Both the position numbers and the translations under genes were made by a program. A stretch of 64,000 nucleotides of DNA from Cotesia glomerata (taxonomy: Eukaryota; Arthropoda; Insecta; Hymenoptera; Braconidae). The stretch's first letter is position 1. Every line of letters begins with the position of its first letter. Below the pieces are notes generated by a model. That model was not told where the DNA came from. It ran no database searches and was given only the letters and a program-made list of their open reading frames with translations. This document shows, piece by piece, positions 48,965 to 60,900 of the stretch. The stretch is from NCBI RefSeq assembly GCF_020080835.1, contig NC_058161.1:16357603-16421602 (forward strand), written 5' to 3'.

Positions 48965-51900
48965 ATTACTCGACAAACTTTTTATGAAAAAAATATACTT
49001 TATGTTTTTTTAGTCGGTACCGATTATTTTTGTCTTTTGATCTAAAATTTTGATACTAAAATTCAATTATTTTTGGTAATTACTGTTAGCCGGCGGTTTT
49101 TCGATAAAGTTATTCCAACAAAGCAAAAGACTATTAGATTACCTTGGGATGAAATAAAGTTTATGCTATGATATTGTTTTTAGAAAGAAATAGCGGTTAA
49201 AATATTGATTTTAGAGAAAAGTTGTAAAACACTTTTTTGTAGAAAATATTAAAAACTATAAAAAAAGGTTTTTTACAAAATTTCAAAAAAATCAATATTT
49301 TTAAAGTTATAGACAATTATTATGGTGTAAATTCGGTGATTTATAGCGAAAACGAGTTTTTTTGGTTGTTTGAAGATAGTTAATAGAATTTTGATTTTAG
49401 AAAAAATTTTATAAGAATTTTTTGAGCAAATTGTAAGAGCTATCATAAAAGTTTCTTATAAAATTTCGAAAAAATTAGTGTTTTTTAAGTTACAGGAATC
49501 AATAAGGTTTAAAGTCGGTGATTTATAGCAAAAATGAGTTTTTTTTGTTTTTTGAAGATAGTTAATAGAAATTTGATTTTAGAAAAAAGTTAATGAAAAC
49601 GTTTTTGTAGAAAATTTAAAAAGGTATTAAAAAGGTTTCTAATGAAATTTCAAAAAAATCAATATTTTTGAAGTTATAAACAATTATTGTGGTATAAATT
49701 CGGCGATTTGTAGCGAAAACGATACACAGAAAGAAAAATTTCTTGACTGGAGAACAAAATTATTGGCTCAAGAAAATTTGCGGGTGCCCGAAGAAAGACT
49801 GAAATTGTGTTGGCCAAAGTAAAAATTTTTCTTGAAATTCTATTTTTGGTGGAAGTCATTTTTTCTTAATTCAAATTATCATAAATACTTAATACAATAA
49901 ATTTTTATACTTGATCAAGATTTTTAGATACTTTAGGGAAGCAGCGCCACCTACTCAGCTGAGAAAAAAATTTTCTCACCTTGAGAAAATTTTTCTATTG
50001 AATATTTGATACCCATTTTATATTATTTTAGAGAGCAATTATACATATTGAATGAAAAAAAATGATTCAATATTCTTTGATGTTCCCATTTGACATGTTA
50101 ATCAATAAAAATATTAATGAAAATTTACTTCTATCGAAATATTTAATTTTTTGGAGCAAGAGAAAAATTTTCTCAAGACAAGAAAATTTACTTCTATCAA
50201 GAACTAAATTTTTTAGAGCAAGAGGCTGAATTTTCTCAAAACAATAAGATTTTCTTGACTTAAATAAATTTTCTTGGATCAAGTTACGTATTTCTTAAAG
50301 CAAGAGAGTTAATTTTGTTGGAATAAGTGAAATTTCTTGTATTAAAAACAAAATTTTTTTCGCTCAAGAAAATAATTAGGAAGAGAAATATTTTCTTAGC
50401 TCAAGTGAAACTTTTTTTCTGTGTAGATTTCTTCATTTTTCATACGTAGCTACCAGAATTTCGATTTTAGAGAAAAGTTATGAAAAACTTTTTTGTAGAA
50501 AATTTAAAGACCAACAAATAAGGTTTCTTGTAAAAAATTGATAAAACCAATATTTAAAAAGTTAGAGCAATTTAAAAAATCGCAAACTTTCAATAATATC
50601 AATATTGACGTCAATAGACAAAAAATTTCTGAAGAACGTTAAAAAGTTTGGTTATACCCCAGCAGAAAGCAACATGTTACCGATATTGGAGTGCGTCACA
50701 TGGTCATAAGCGTTTTCCCCGTTTTAATAACGAGACTTTTTATGACCGGGTCATTTGTAGCAACTTTTCAATATCATCGGTATCATTGCTTAAATAACAT
50801 TTGCTTTCCAGGTTTAATATCCTTTTTCTGCTTCGCTAATAGTTAATTACTTAATTACTACCAATCGACTTATTTACTGTGTTATTAATTTTCACATATT
50901 TTTTCAGGGTCCAATTGGATTAGACGGGCCGAAAGGTGATCCGGTAATTAATTTTAAAATTACTATTTTTGTTATTAAAAATGGAATTTTTAAAAAAGAG
51001 CTTTTATTAAAAGACAAAAAAAAGCTATTATTAAATTCCAGTTCTTTTAGCACCAGAGCTAATAAACTTCACCTGCAGACTAAATATGAGTGTAATTAAT
51101 TTTGCAGGGTCGCCCAGGTGACAAAGGACAAAAAGGGGAATTAGGGAGCCCCGGCTTTGATGTCTTCTCGGCTGTAAAGGTAGCTACCATAAACAATGGG
51201 GACTCTATCAGAAAAAAAATACTACTATACAGAAGAACGTATCAGACGGTACACCAATTCACCCGATTCTTCATTATATTCTATTCAATTCGAGCTTTCG
51301 TAACAAATTTAACAATTATTAATTTTTTTTTCGAACTAGAGTAATCTTTGTCACTTAATTCATCCACCATTAATCATTACCAAAGCTGCAAATATTTTTT
51401 TTTAACAATTACAAGCATCTATTCATTAACAAATTTTGATCTCGGCCAAGGACGATTTTCAAAATTTTTTTTTTTTAAATCTATCACAGATAAAAAAATT
51501 TTGTAAAAGTGAAAAAAGTAGACAAATTTGCTCTTAATTACATAAAAAATTTCAAAGTGGGTACATTGGCCATAGGAAAAAAGTTTTCTTTGTTAGGTTT
51601 GAAAAAAACTCCGTTTTTTACCATTTTACCCCTATATCTTTCAGATAACACATCGTATAGCTTTCGTATATTTTTTTAACATACTGTATATATTGTTCTC
51701 AAAATATATAAGGGTAGCTATACCAAAAAATCATTGAAAGGATTTTTTTCCGATCTTGAGAAAAAAAAATCGTGTTTTTGGGCTTTAAACGTGGGTAATT
51801 TTTGAAAAAATCACTCAATTATTTTTTGGGGGGTCTCTGATATGCCCAACGAGCAGAATTTTAAATAAAAATTTGCAACTTTGGTCTCAAATCACCACCA

Positions 51901-54900
51901 TAAAAATAGGGGGTTTTTAACCTGACAAAGATTACTCTATTTTCCGGACGAATCTATCTGTATAATAAAATAATAAATAGAAAACATATAAATAAATTGA
52001 ATGTCTTCACCCCTACGGGTCAATGCACAGGGATTGGGGTTAAAGAGGTCAGTGACAACGCTCCGCGGTGGGACACTTGGATACGCGGAAATCGTCGCAT
52101 TAAAGGTAACCCTACAAAGCACAGCTCGATATATTATTAATGTGATATATGTAATACATATATTCTTTGTTTTTGTACATTTAGAGTTGTGGTAGAAAGT
52201 AGAAATTTTTGTGCTACTAGGGTTAATTTTGGTGCCTGTGATCCTTCGACCTTTGACGGACATGACTGATTATTTTCTTTTTTTTCTATTATTTATTATG
52301 ATTTTATTAGCATTATTTTTAGTTCCGTTACTGAAATATTCTAGGGGCTTCAAGAACGCGGGCATAATATATCTGCGCAGACAATTATTCAATTGAAGGT
52401 AAGTTTGTTTAGTCATCGGCTTATAATGGCTTACTAATTTCAAAAGGACTAACAAACCTATCCACTGGAACAGTAAGGGTCGTTATTTATTGACTCTGTT
52501 CCTCTTGTCCCATCCTGACGATATTATTTTAGTTTTGTATTTGGATGAGATTTTGCATGGTCATAAAAAATTAATTAATTTTATATGAAGATTTATAAGA
52601 TATCAATCCGCCGATTTGTAATAAAAATGATAGTTTCTTTTGTTTTTTATGGATATTTAATACTTTTGATTTTTGAAAAAAATCATGGAAGACTTTTGTT
52701 AAGAAAATTTAAAGGGCTACAAAAATGGTTGCTTATAAAATTTCGAAAAAATTAGTATTTTAGAAGTTACAAACATTTATAAGTTCAAAATTCAGTGATT
52801 TATAGTTTAGTATTTGCATGAGATTTCGCACGAATTTTAAAATAGTGCAATCATGGTTGGTAGTTTGTAGTGATGCAAAAAGAGGGTAAATAGGCACAAG
52901 AAAAGTAGGCTGTAAGCTATAATGAGGAATGCAAGGGATATATGGCTCCTCAACATGTGGCGTGTGGCATATTTATGTGATTATGGTTAACTTATATTCA
53001 AATGGAACATGAAACATGATCTATGATCTGCCAACAGAGCTCGCGGAATGCTTACACAGATGTCTGATTTGCTGGAGTATTTTTAGAGTCATTTGTTAAA
53101 GAAACTTTTTAGTAATCGAGCCTACTATCAAATTTGGGCGTAAAAATATTAAAATTTAGGTGAATTTACAGAAATTAACAAAATAGTCGATTTTTTTGGA
53201 TACCTTAGTAACATTGGTTTTGGACAAAATTCTTTGGCCAGATAGTTGACCAAGCCCTGGAAACAGAATCGGACAATTCTTGAGCCAGACAGTTAACCAA
53301 GATTATTTGTCCAGACTTGCGAAAGACTTGGACAAGATTTTAAAACAGAATCTGGAGCAATACTTGCTCAAGTTTAGTGACAAGTCTGCAGCCAGAATTT
53401 GTTCAGATTGTTAGTAAAGAAGTTTCACCCAAACTTGCGCGAGGAATGAAATAGACTAACAGTGCGCATTGTTATTGTACTGAATTAAGAATTCGAATTT
53501 TTGCCTTGACAACTAAGTGTCAAAAAGTGGTGATAGGGAGCCTGCCTCACCATTTCTGGCCATTTTCTGGACGAATTCTGGCCATAGTCTTGCCCAAGAA
53601 TCTTGGTCAAATATCTGGAGTGATTCTTCGACGATTCTTGAAGAATGATCTGCCGTAAGTTTCTTGTCCAAGAATTGTAAAAATTTGTAGCAGAACCTTC
53701 ATCAAGATTATTGAGCCAAACTTTCCCAAGACGAACTTAGTTGCTACTAGGGATCTATTTCACTACATTCAATAAAAATTTATTTGTTACGTATCTAAGT
53801 TCTACTAATTCCCGCAAAAAAATCAAAATCGCTTGCTTATTTCCGAAGATAACACAAAAAAAGTGTTATATTTTATTTTAAGGTAGTTGTCACGGTACAA
53901 TATTGTCAAAAAATTAGATTTTACGCGCCGCAAAAGTATATGAGCTTGCATCTAAGTAATCCATAATTTTTATGCACGACTGTATCCGTGGAGACGTAAC
54001 TCATAGAGTATTTCTGTCCGACTCCGTAGATATATAATTTTTCATAAATTGTTGAGCTTTAATCCGTTATTTATAAATAATTAAACGGTCAAAAATTTTT
54101 TTTTAAACTCACAAGAAATACATTAAAAGACTGTCAGTTTTTTGAAAGTTTCTGACCGTTAGTTTTTTTTTATAACTAAGAAACTGGTACAGAACTGCAG
54201 AGAGCGTATGCAATCAATGTCAAATATCCAATTTTTAATTGAATTGATCTTGGGTTATAGATGGTCAATCGACTTAAAATTTTAAAGGTAATTTATCATC
54301 ATGTTCTCAATAAGTATACAAAAATTTAGAATTTTCTGACAGTATGCATTAACCTCGAAAACTACCTCAAGAAAAACAATTTAAGATAATTTAATTGATT
54401 CAAAGTGAATATCTATACAGTAATCAACTCAAATAAATTTTTATTTTTTTTTTTTAATTATTCCAAATTGTATTTCTTAACATGAAATTCTTTCTACATT
54501 AAACAGATAAATTATTTTTCCATTAGCCATAATTATTTATTCAGCTTACGTAAAGTCTAGACTAACCTCAGCAAATAGCCAGTGTATGCTCTGGTAGCTA
54601 CAAAGGTTCCATAAATTTAGCGATTGATGTGGAGACTATATCACATAATACTATATCATCCTGTAAAAAAAAAAAGCTGATGCGCTTGTGCCTATTCCGT
54701 CTCGATCTATAATATCGCATGTACAAATAATTGCCGAACAAACCTGGTGAACAACCCTTGAGTGAATATCATCTATATATATGTATATGTATATATCTAG
54801 CCATTGGACCGTCATGTCATGACAGTCTCGATAGGTTATTTCTGAAAGGCTGATATGTGCAATACCGATCACCAATCACAAATCACGTAATAGTTTTACT

Positions 54901-57900
54901 TCGATATACTTACGTTGGATATTCTAGTGCACTGTCTACATGATCGATTACATATAACATATATACGTAAATGGAATATTTGCGAACAAAATAAAATTTA
55001 CTATGCATCGTATATCAGCGATCCGCCCATAGATTATCGATCCTGGTGGTCTTTAAGATATACAATAGAATGAAAAAAAGAAGTAGCATGTTTGATTAAT
55101 TTGATTTTTTTTTAAAAAGTAAAATCAAAGTTATTAATACAAAAGAAAAAAAATTTTTTAAATATAAAAATTTAAAATTATTAAAATAAATGTTACGTTT
55201 AGTAGAGAGGTAGTATGTTATTTAATTTTATAAACAATAAAAACTAGAAAGATTAGTAGATGAAAGTTTCTGCGCTCGTGTTTGGGCACACACTCTCTGC
55301 TCGTTGCACCAACTCACAAAAATTTTTTTCTTTATTTTTTGTCATATTTATTGTCAATAGATAAGTAGCATGTGTTGTTTGATTTAATTGTTTTTAAAAA
55401 GTTTACTTAAGTGATTAAGACAAAAAAAAGAAAAATATTTAAATAATTTATTTATCGAGGTACAATTTTAAATAAACGAGATTATCTTTTTGAAATTAAA
55501 ATTTTCACGGGGCAGTGACGTAGTATTATATCCGGTTTGCAACGCCATTTTACAGAGAGTTTACAAACTATATGTATTTATATATTTATGTCTATGTTTG
55601 TCATCTAAAATAAATGAATAAAACGGCTATTTGTGTATTATATAGGTTATATTTGTCGTTGAAATAAGTTAGTAAATATAAAAATAAAAAATATTTTAAC
55701 GAAGAATAAAACAATTATTTGTGAAAAATTATGATTATTAAAAACTGCGGACAACTAAATATTGACCGATACATACAAACAATTCTTTACCAACACCCGG
55801 AAAAGTTACAAGTGGTTTTTTTTTCAACCCGACATCAATCATATTTGCACGCCTCATAAGCGAAGCGGATGAGGTTCTGCTCGGCTGCCCAATTTTAAAA
55901 CGCAGCAACTGCAAAATTTTTGTACTTGATTTTTTTTAGTATTGCTGCGTTTTTTTATAACTTTTAGAGCTTAATTTCAAGTAGTTTTTCTTTAAAATAT
56001 TTAAATTCAAGAATTCTCTATTCATAAATCAAATTTTTTATCATTTTGGCGCGCAAACTCTTTCTTAATAAGAAAAATTTTGAAATTGTCAGTTACTGTG
56101 TTTTGAAATTGGACAGCTGTGCTCTCCACTCGCCTTACAAAAACCAAGCGATTTCTTGAACTAAAATTGTCTATTTATTTTCTATCGCACTTGTAGAACA
56201 ATATTTACACATAAATGTCATGGAAAAACACTAGTGTCAACACTTATGACATTTTTAAAAGACATTCTGCTCTTTAAAAAAATAAAAAAAATGTTTAAAA
56301 AAATTATTCCGTGGACGTCCGCGTGTCTGATATATGAAAACTGGCGTGGTCACGATAACTGCCGAAAAACTTAACTGATCAAGTCCATTTTTTTATACGC
56401 TTCAGTATTATCTAAAACTTAGTCCTTTCGAAGATCACGGTCTAATTCAATGTAGTTTAATTATAATTAGCAATAAACCAAAATCCACTTATCGTTTGTA
56501 TATCTATATCTATGTAAATAAGGTTCGCTTACAATACACGCGCAGTACCTTTATTTTCTGGGTGGACAATAGCGCGAAAGATTTAAAAGTATTTGTATTT
56601 TATTTTGATCAATTTTACTATAGAAAATAAGATTATGAGGCGTGCACTTTTGGATTTTCCAAACTTTTTTTTTCAACCCGACATCAGTCATATTTTTTAT
56701 TTATTTTAGATTTATTTGCGTTAATAAAGAAAATGATTATCTGTTGTATTACTGGACACTATTTATTTTTTTTAGATTAAGTTTAACTTTTGAGTGATTT
56801 ATGGTGATCTGAATGTATAAAATACAAGAAAGTGTAATTTTAATTTTTCGTTCTCAGCCAGACGGATATAATTCCGTCACAGCCAATCATAATTTCTTTT
56901 TTTACACTAAAATTTTCATATTTTATAATTAATTAAAATAAAAAAAATTGCTAATCAAAAATAAATTATTAGAATATTTCGTACATTAATTTATAGTGAC
57001 AAAAAATTAATGTTTTTTTTCCCTTAAAAAAAAAAAAAAAAAATAATTTAAAAAATCGTAATCATCAGGGCGAACCAGGAGAGCCAGGACCTCCAGGACC
57101 ACCCGGGCCACAAGGCTCAGAAGGAATAGCAGGACAAGACGGCCGCCAGGGAATCCCAGGAGAAGTAGGCCCTCCCGGAGAAAAGGGCGCTCCTGGGCCG
57201 GTAGGACCCGCAGGACCCGTCGGACCTCCAGGAACGCCCGGACCAAAGGTGAGTTGTCCTTTTTTTTATCTGTACTTCGATAAGGATGCAATTTTATGTT
57301 GGTCGTAAGTTTTATTCTGAGTTGGTAATGGATGATCTGACTAGGGGAAATCCGGCGATTACGGACCTTCAGGATTTCCGGGATTGCCAGGCCATCCAGG
57401 GATCCCCGTGAGCTATTGCCTACTTTATATAAAATAGCAACTTAAGGAATTAATCCGTGGTTGTGATTGTAGATAGATTGTTTTTCTCTGTCGTGTAGGG
57501 TATGCCAGGACGCAATGGAACTAGGGGTGTTCCGGGAAGACGTGTGAGTCTCTAAGACCTTTTTTGTGTTTAGGTGAAGGGTTTTGTTTTGAGGGTAGAT
57601 AAGGAGATCCGATTGCTTGTTTTGTGGGATATTAAAAAAGAAAACTTTGCTTTTTTGGTTTAAAGGGAGATATCGGAAAAATAATAAAGACATTTTTTTT
57701 TTTGATTAAATTTTCTACAAGAAAGATTTCTTATAATTTTTTTCGAATTTTGGATACTTAGCCCAGAATTTTGACTCTAATATTCTCTTACAATTTTTCC
57801 ATATCTCTTACCCTTAACCCAGAAATCTCAATGGAAATTTTCCTGCTCCCGCGCTTTGGGTTGTACCTTTATTTTTTAACGACTATAACTCTGAAACTAA

Positions 57901-60900
57901 TTAACCGATTTTTTTTTGTTTCTTTTATAACTTAATGTAATACAGTGTCTCCTGGGTCCCTCTAAAAATTCAACTCAAAAATTCAAATTTTTCAATAAGT
58001 AATTGACATTAATAAAAAATAGTGGTTTCCTTCAACAGCGATCGAACTTCTTAATTGCATTGAATTTCCTTGTAAATTTAACCTCTGAGACCCGGATGAT
58101 GGGGCTTGGAACCTCGCTGACGTAATCCAGATTATAATAATAATAATAACAACATTAACAAAGTAAAGTAAACGTTAACTAACGAAACTAAATTAGAGTG
58201 TCGCTAGCTCTTAATACCGAACAACAGATTTCGCTTTTGCGTGAGTGTGTTTTCGACTAAACATCTGGGCTCATAGATTTAGTTGGTGTTGATGGTGGGA
58301 TTTATAGTCCCTTCTGGCTGCTGACAATCAATCTCAAATCAGAGTCAAATGTGTTTTCACGCTTTATGTGCGCCCCCTACTTATTACTTATACTAACTCA
58401 TCTCTCCTCTATTGAGCGACCACAGTCAATATTTTTATATAAATTTACTCACTGAAATTATTGTCTTGGCAATCCAGGGTGACAAAGGCGACAAGGGCGA
58501 CCGTGGATTGACAACTTCACTGGACGGAAAGCAGATTCCTCTCGGGACCTTTGAAGGACCACCCGGTCCACCGGGACCTCCTGGTAAGTCAATATATGTC
58601 AACACACTTCAAAGCTTATCTGCACTAAGCTATTGTTGTAATAATGTATTTCGTGCCATGATTTATCATAGTAAATTAGTGCTCATTTTTGAAATAGGAT
58701 TTTTTTTATTTTGGGTTGAATATCTCTCGAACGAATCGACGGATTAAGACTGGCTTTGCAGTAATCAAAAGCATTTGACCCCATAAAAGTGCCTGCAAAA
58801 TTGCAAGTTTATTGGTCGAGTCAATTTTCAACAATTTACAAAAGTACAGTTTTGAGAAAAGTGTTTTTTGGATTAGCTTCAAAACTACTCGCTCAATTGT
58901 ATTCAAATTTAATGTAGACCTTCAGATCAAAAATCTAAATTAATTACCGCAACCCGTATCAAAATCGGTTGATTTTTTCAATAATTATCGCAAGAAATTG
59001 AAAGATCCAAAAATTGGCCAGTTTATAATTCTTGAATATCTTTTAATCAAATCGACGAATTGAGACCGGGTTTGCAGTAACCAAAAGCATTTAACCTCCT
59101 AAAAGTCCCTCCAGAATTTCAAGTTGATTAGTCGAGTTAATTTTGAACAATTTCCAAAATTGAACATTTGAGAAAAGTGTTTTCTTGGATTAGCTTGAAA
59201 ACTACTCAATTGATCTTTCTCAAATTTCATGGAGACCTTCAGATCAAAAATCTGAATTGATTACCGCAACCCGGATCAAAATCGATTGATTTTTTCAATA
59301 ATTATCGCAAGGAATTGAAAGATACAAAAATTGGCCAGTTTCTAATTCTTTAATATCTTTTAATCAAATCGACGGCTTGAAACCGAGCTTGCAGTATAGC
59401 CAAAAGCATTTAACCTCCTAAATGTTCTTACAGAATTGCAAATTGATTGGTCGAGTAAATTTTGAACAATTTCCAAAATTGCACTTTTGAGAAAAGTGTT
59501 TTTTTTTTTATTAGCTTCAAAACTACTAGCTCAATTGTTTTCAAACTTCATGGAGACTTAAAGGTTAAAAACCTGCATCAAATACCGCAAGCTGAATCAA
59601 AATCGATTGATTCGTTCGAGAGTTATCACAACACCAAAAATCAAAAATTCGAATTTCCTCATTTTCTTCTAATTAGATCTCGAGGAAATATAAAAAGCTT
59701 TTCACTGACAATTAATAAAACCAAAAAAGAACTAGTAATAAAGATAATAATAATAATAATAATATAAGAAAAGTAACTAAAAAAAAGTTATCTAAAAGTC
59801 TTGTCGTATAACTCAACATTTAGAGTACTCGCGCTTTACTTGGCAAAAGCCCGTACCGATTATCGCGGCTTTCGTCTCCGCTCACGTATTCTCGCCAATT
59901 AGAACTTTGTTCAATTGTAACTTTTAGATTGCGCCCGACGGACTGCCTTCATAGTTTTACCTTATATATAGTACAACGTCCATTTTACTTTTTCTTCTTC
60001 TACTTCTTCTTCTTCTTCTTCTCGATCAGAGTCCTAGTGCTTGTTTTCTTTCATTTGGCGGCTGATCAATGCCGATATTTCACCGCGTAAGAAAAATTTC
60101 TTCCCTTACTACACTTATGTCTTTTTATTTAATGGAGCCCCAATACGTTTCTCTGGCTCCTATCGATTCAGGCTCAGCCTTTGTCCTGGATCTTTTGTCG
60201 GGAATCCGACAACCGCTAATAATTATTATTAAGACTCATGATAATACCTTTTTGATAAGAGATTAAAGGAATAATATAAATAGTTTCGTCAATATGGATG
60301 TAATTCAATTTATTTTGTTGATTTAATGAGTCTTCTAAAAGCATTATTTGAATTTTTTCTGACAAAGTAACTGATAACGTCATAACATTTACTGAAAATC
60401 TTCAGAAATTATTAATTTTTTTACATTAATCTTGATTTTCTGGCTGAACGATTAAATATATAGAGAAAGTGATAATAACTTTTCTTAAAGGAAATTAAAT
60501 TTTCCACAAAAAAGATCTCTTACCCTTAACCCAGAAATCTCAATTAAAATTTTCCTGCTCCCGCGCTTTGATTTGTACCTTAATTTTGCAACGACTATAA
60601 CTCGGAAACTAATCGGCCAATTTTTCTGATTCTTTTACAATTTAACTTCAAATAGAGTTCCCGAAGTCCCTCCATAAAATCGGCTCAAAATATCTACCCC
60701 CTCTACTAAACCTCCATAAATCAGTTACTTTGTCATTAAATTCTTCTTCATCTTTTCGGAACTCTTTCTCTCTATGAACTTGAAAGATGACTGAACAACT
60801 TGCTGACAAATATAAATATAAATCGAAACAGGAGCCCAAGGCGAAAAGGGAGATCTGGGTCCAATAGGGCCACCCGGCCCCCCCGGGGAGAAGGGAGCCA

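Noticed and set aside
51180..51343. Extension of collagen exon 5 past 51179 in the open frame
   Set aside because: The extension is not Gly-X-Y and drifts into Phe/Ile-rich sequence; using gtagct at 51180 lets exons 6 to 8 join in phase.
52196..52344. Start of exon 7 further upstream, in the frame 52211-52396
   Set aside because: That frame is a hydrophobic Leu/Phe run in a different phase; only the segment after attctag joins exons 6 and 8 in frame. A transmembrane exon here was considered and dropped.
57007..57291. 94-codon minus-strand frame (Leu/Arg-rich)
   Set aside because: It is the antisense of collagen exon 8.
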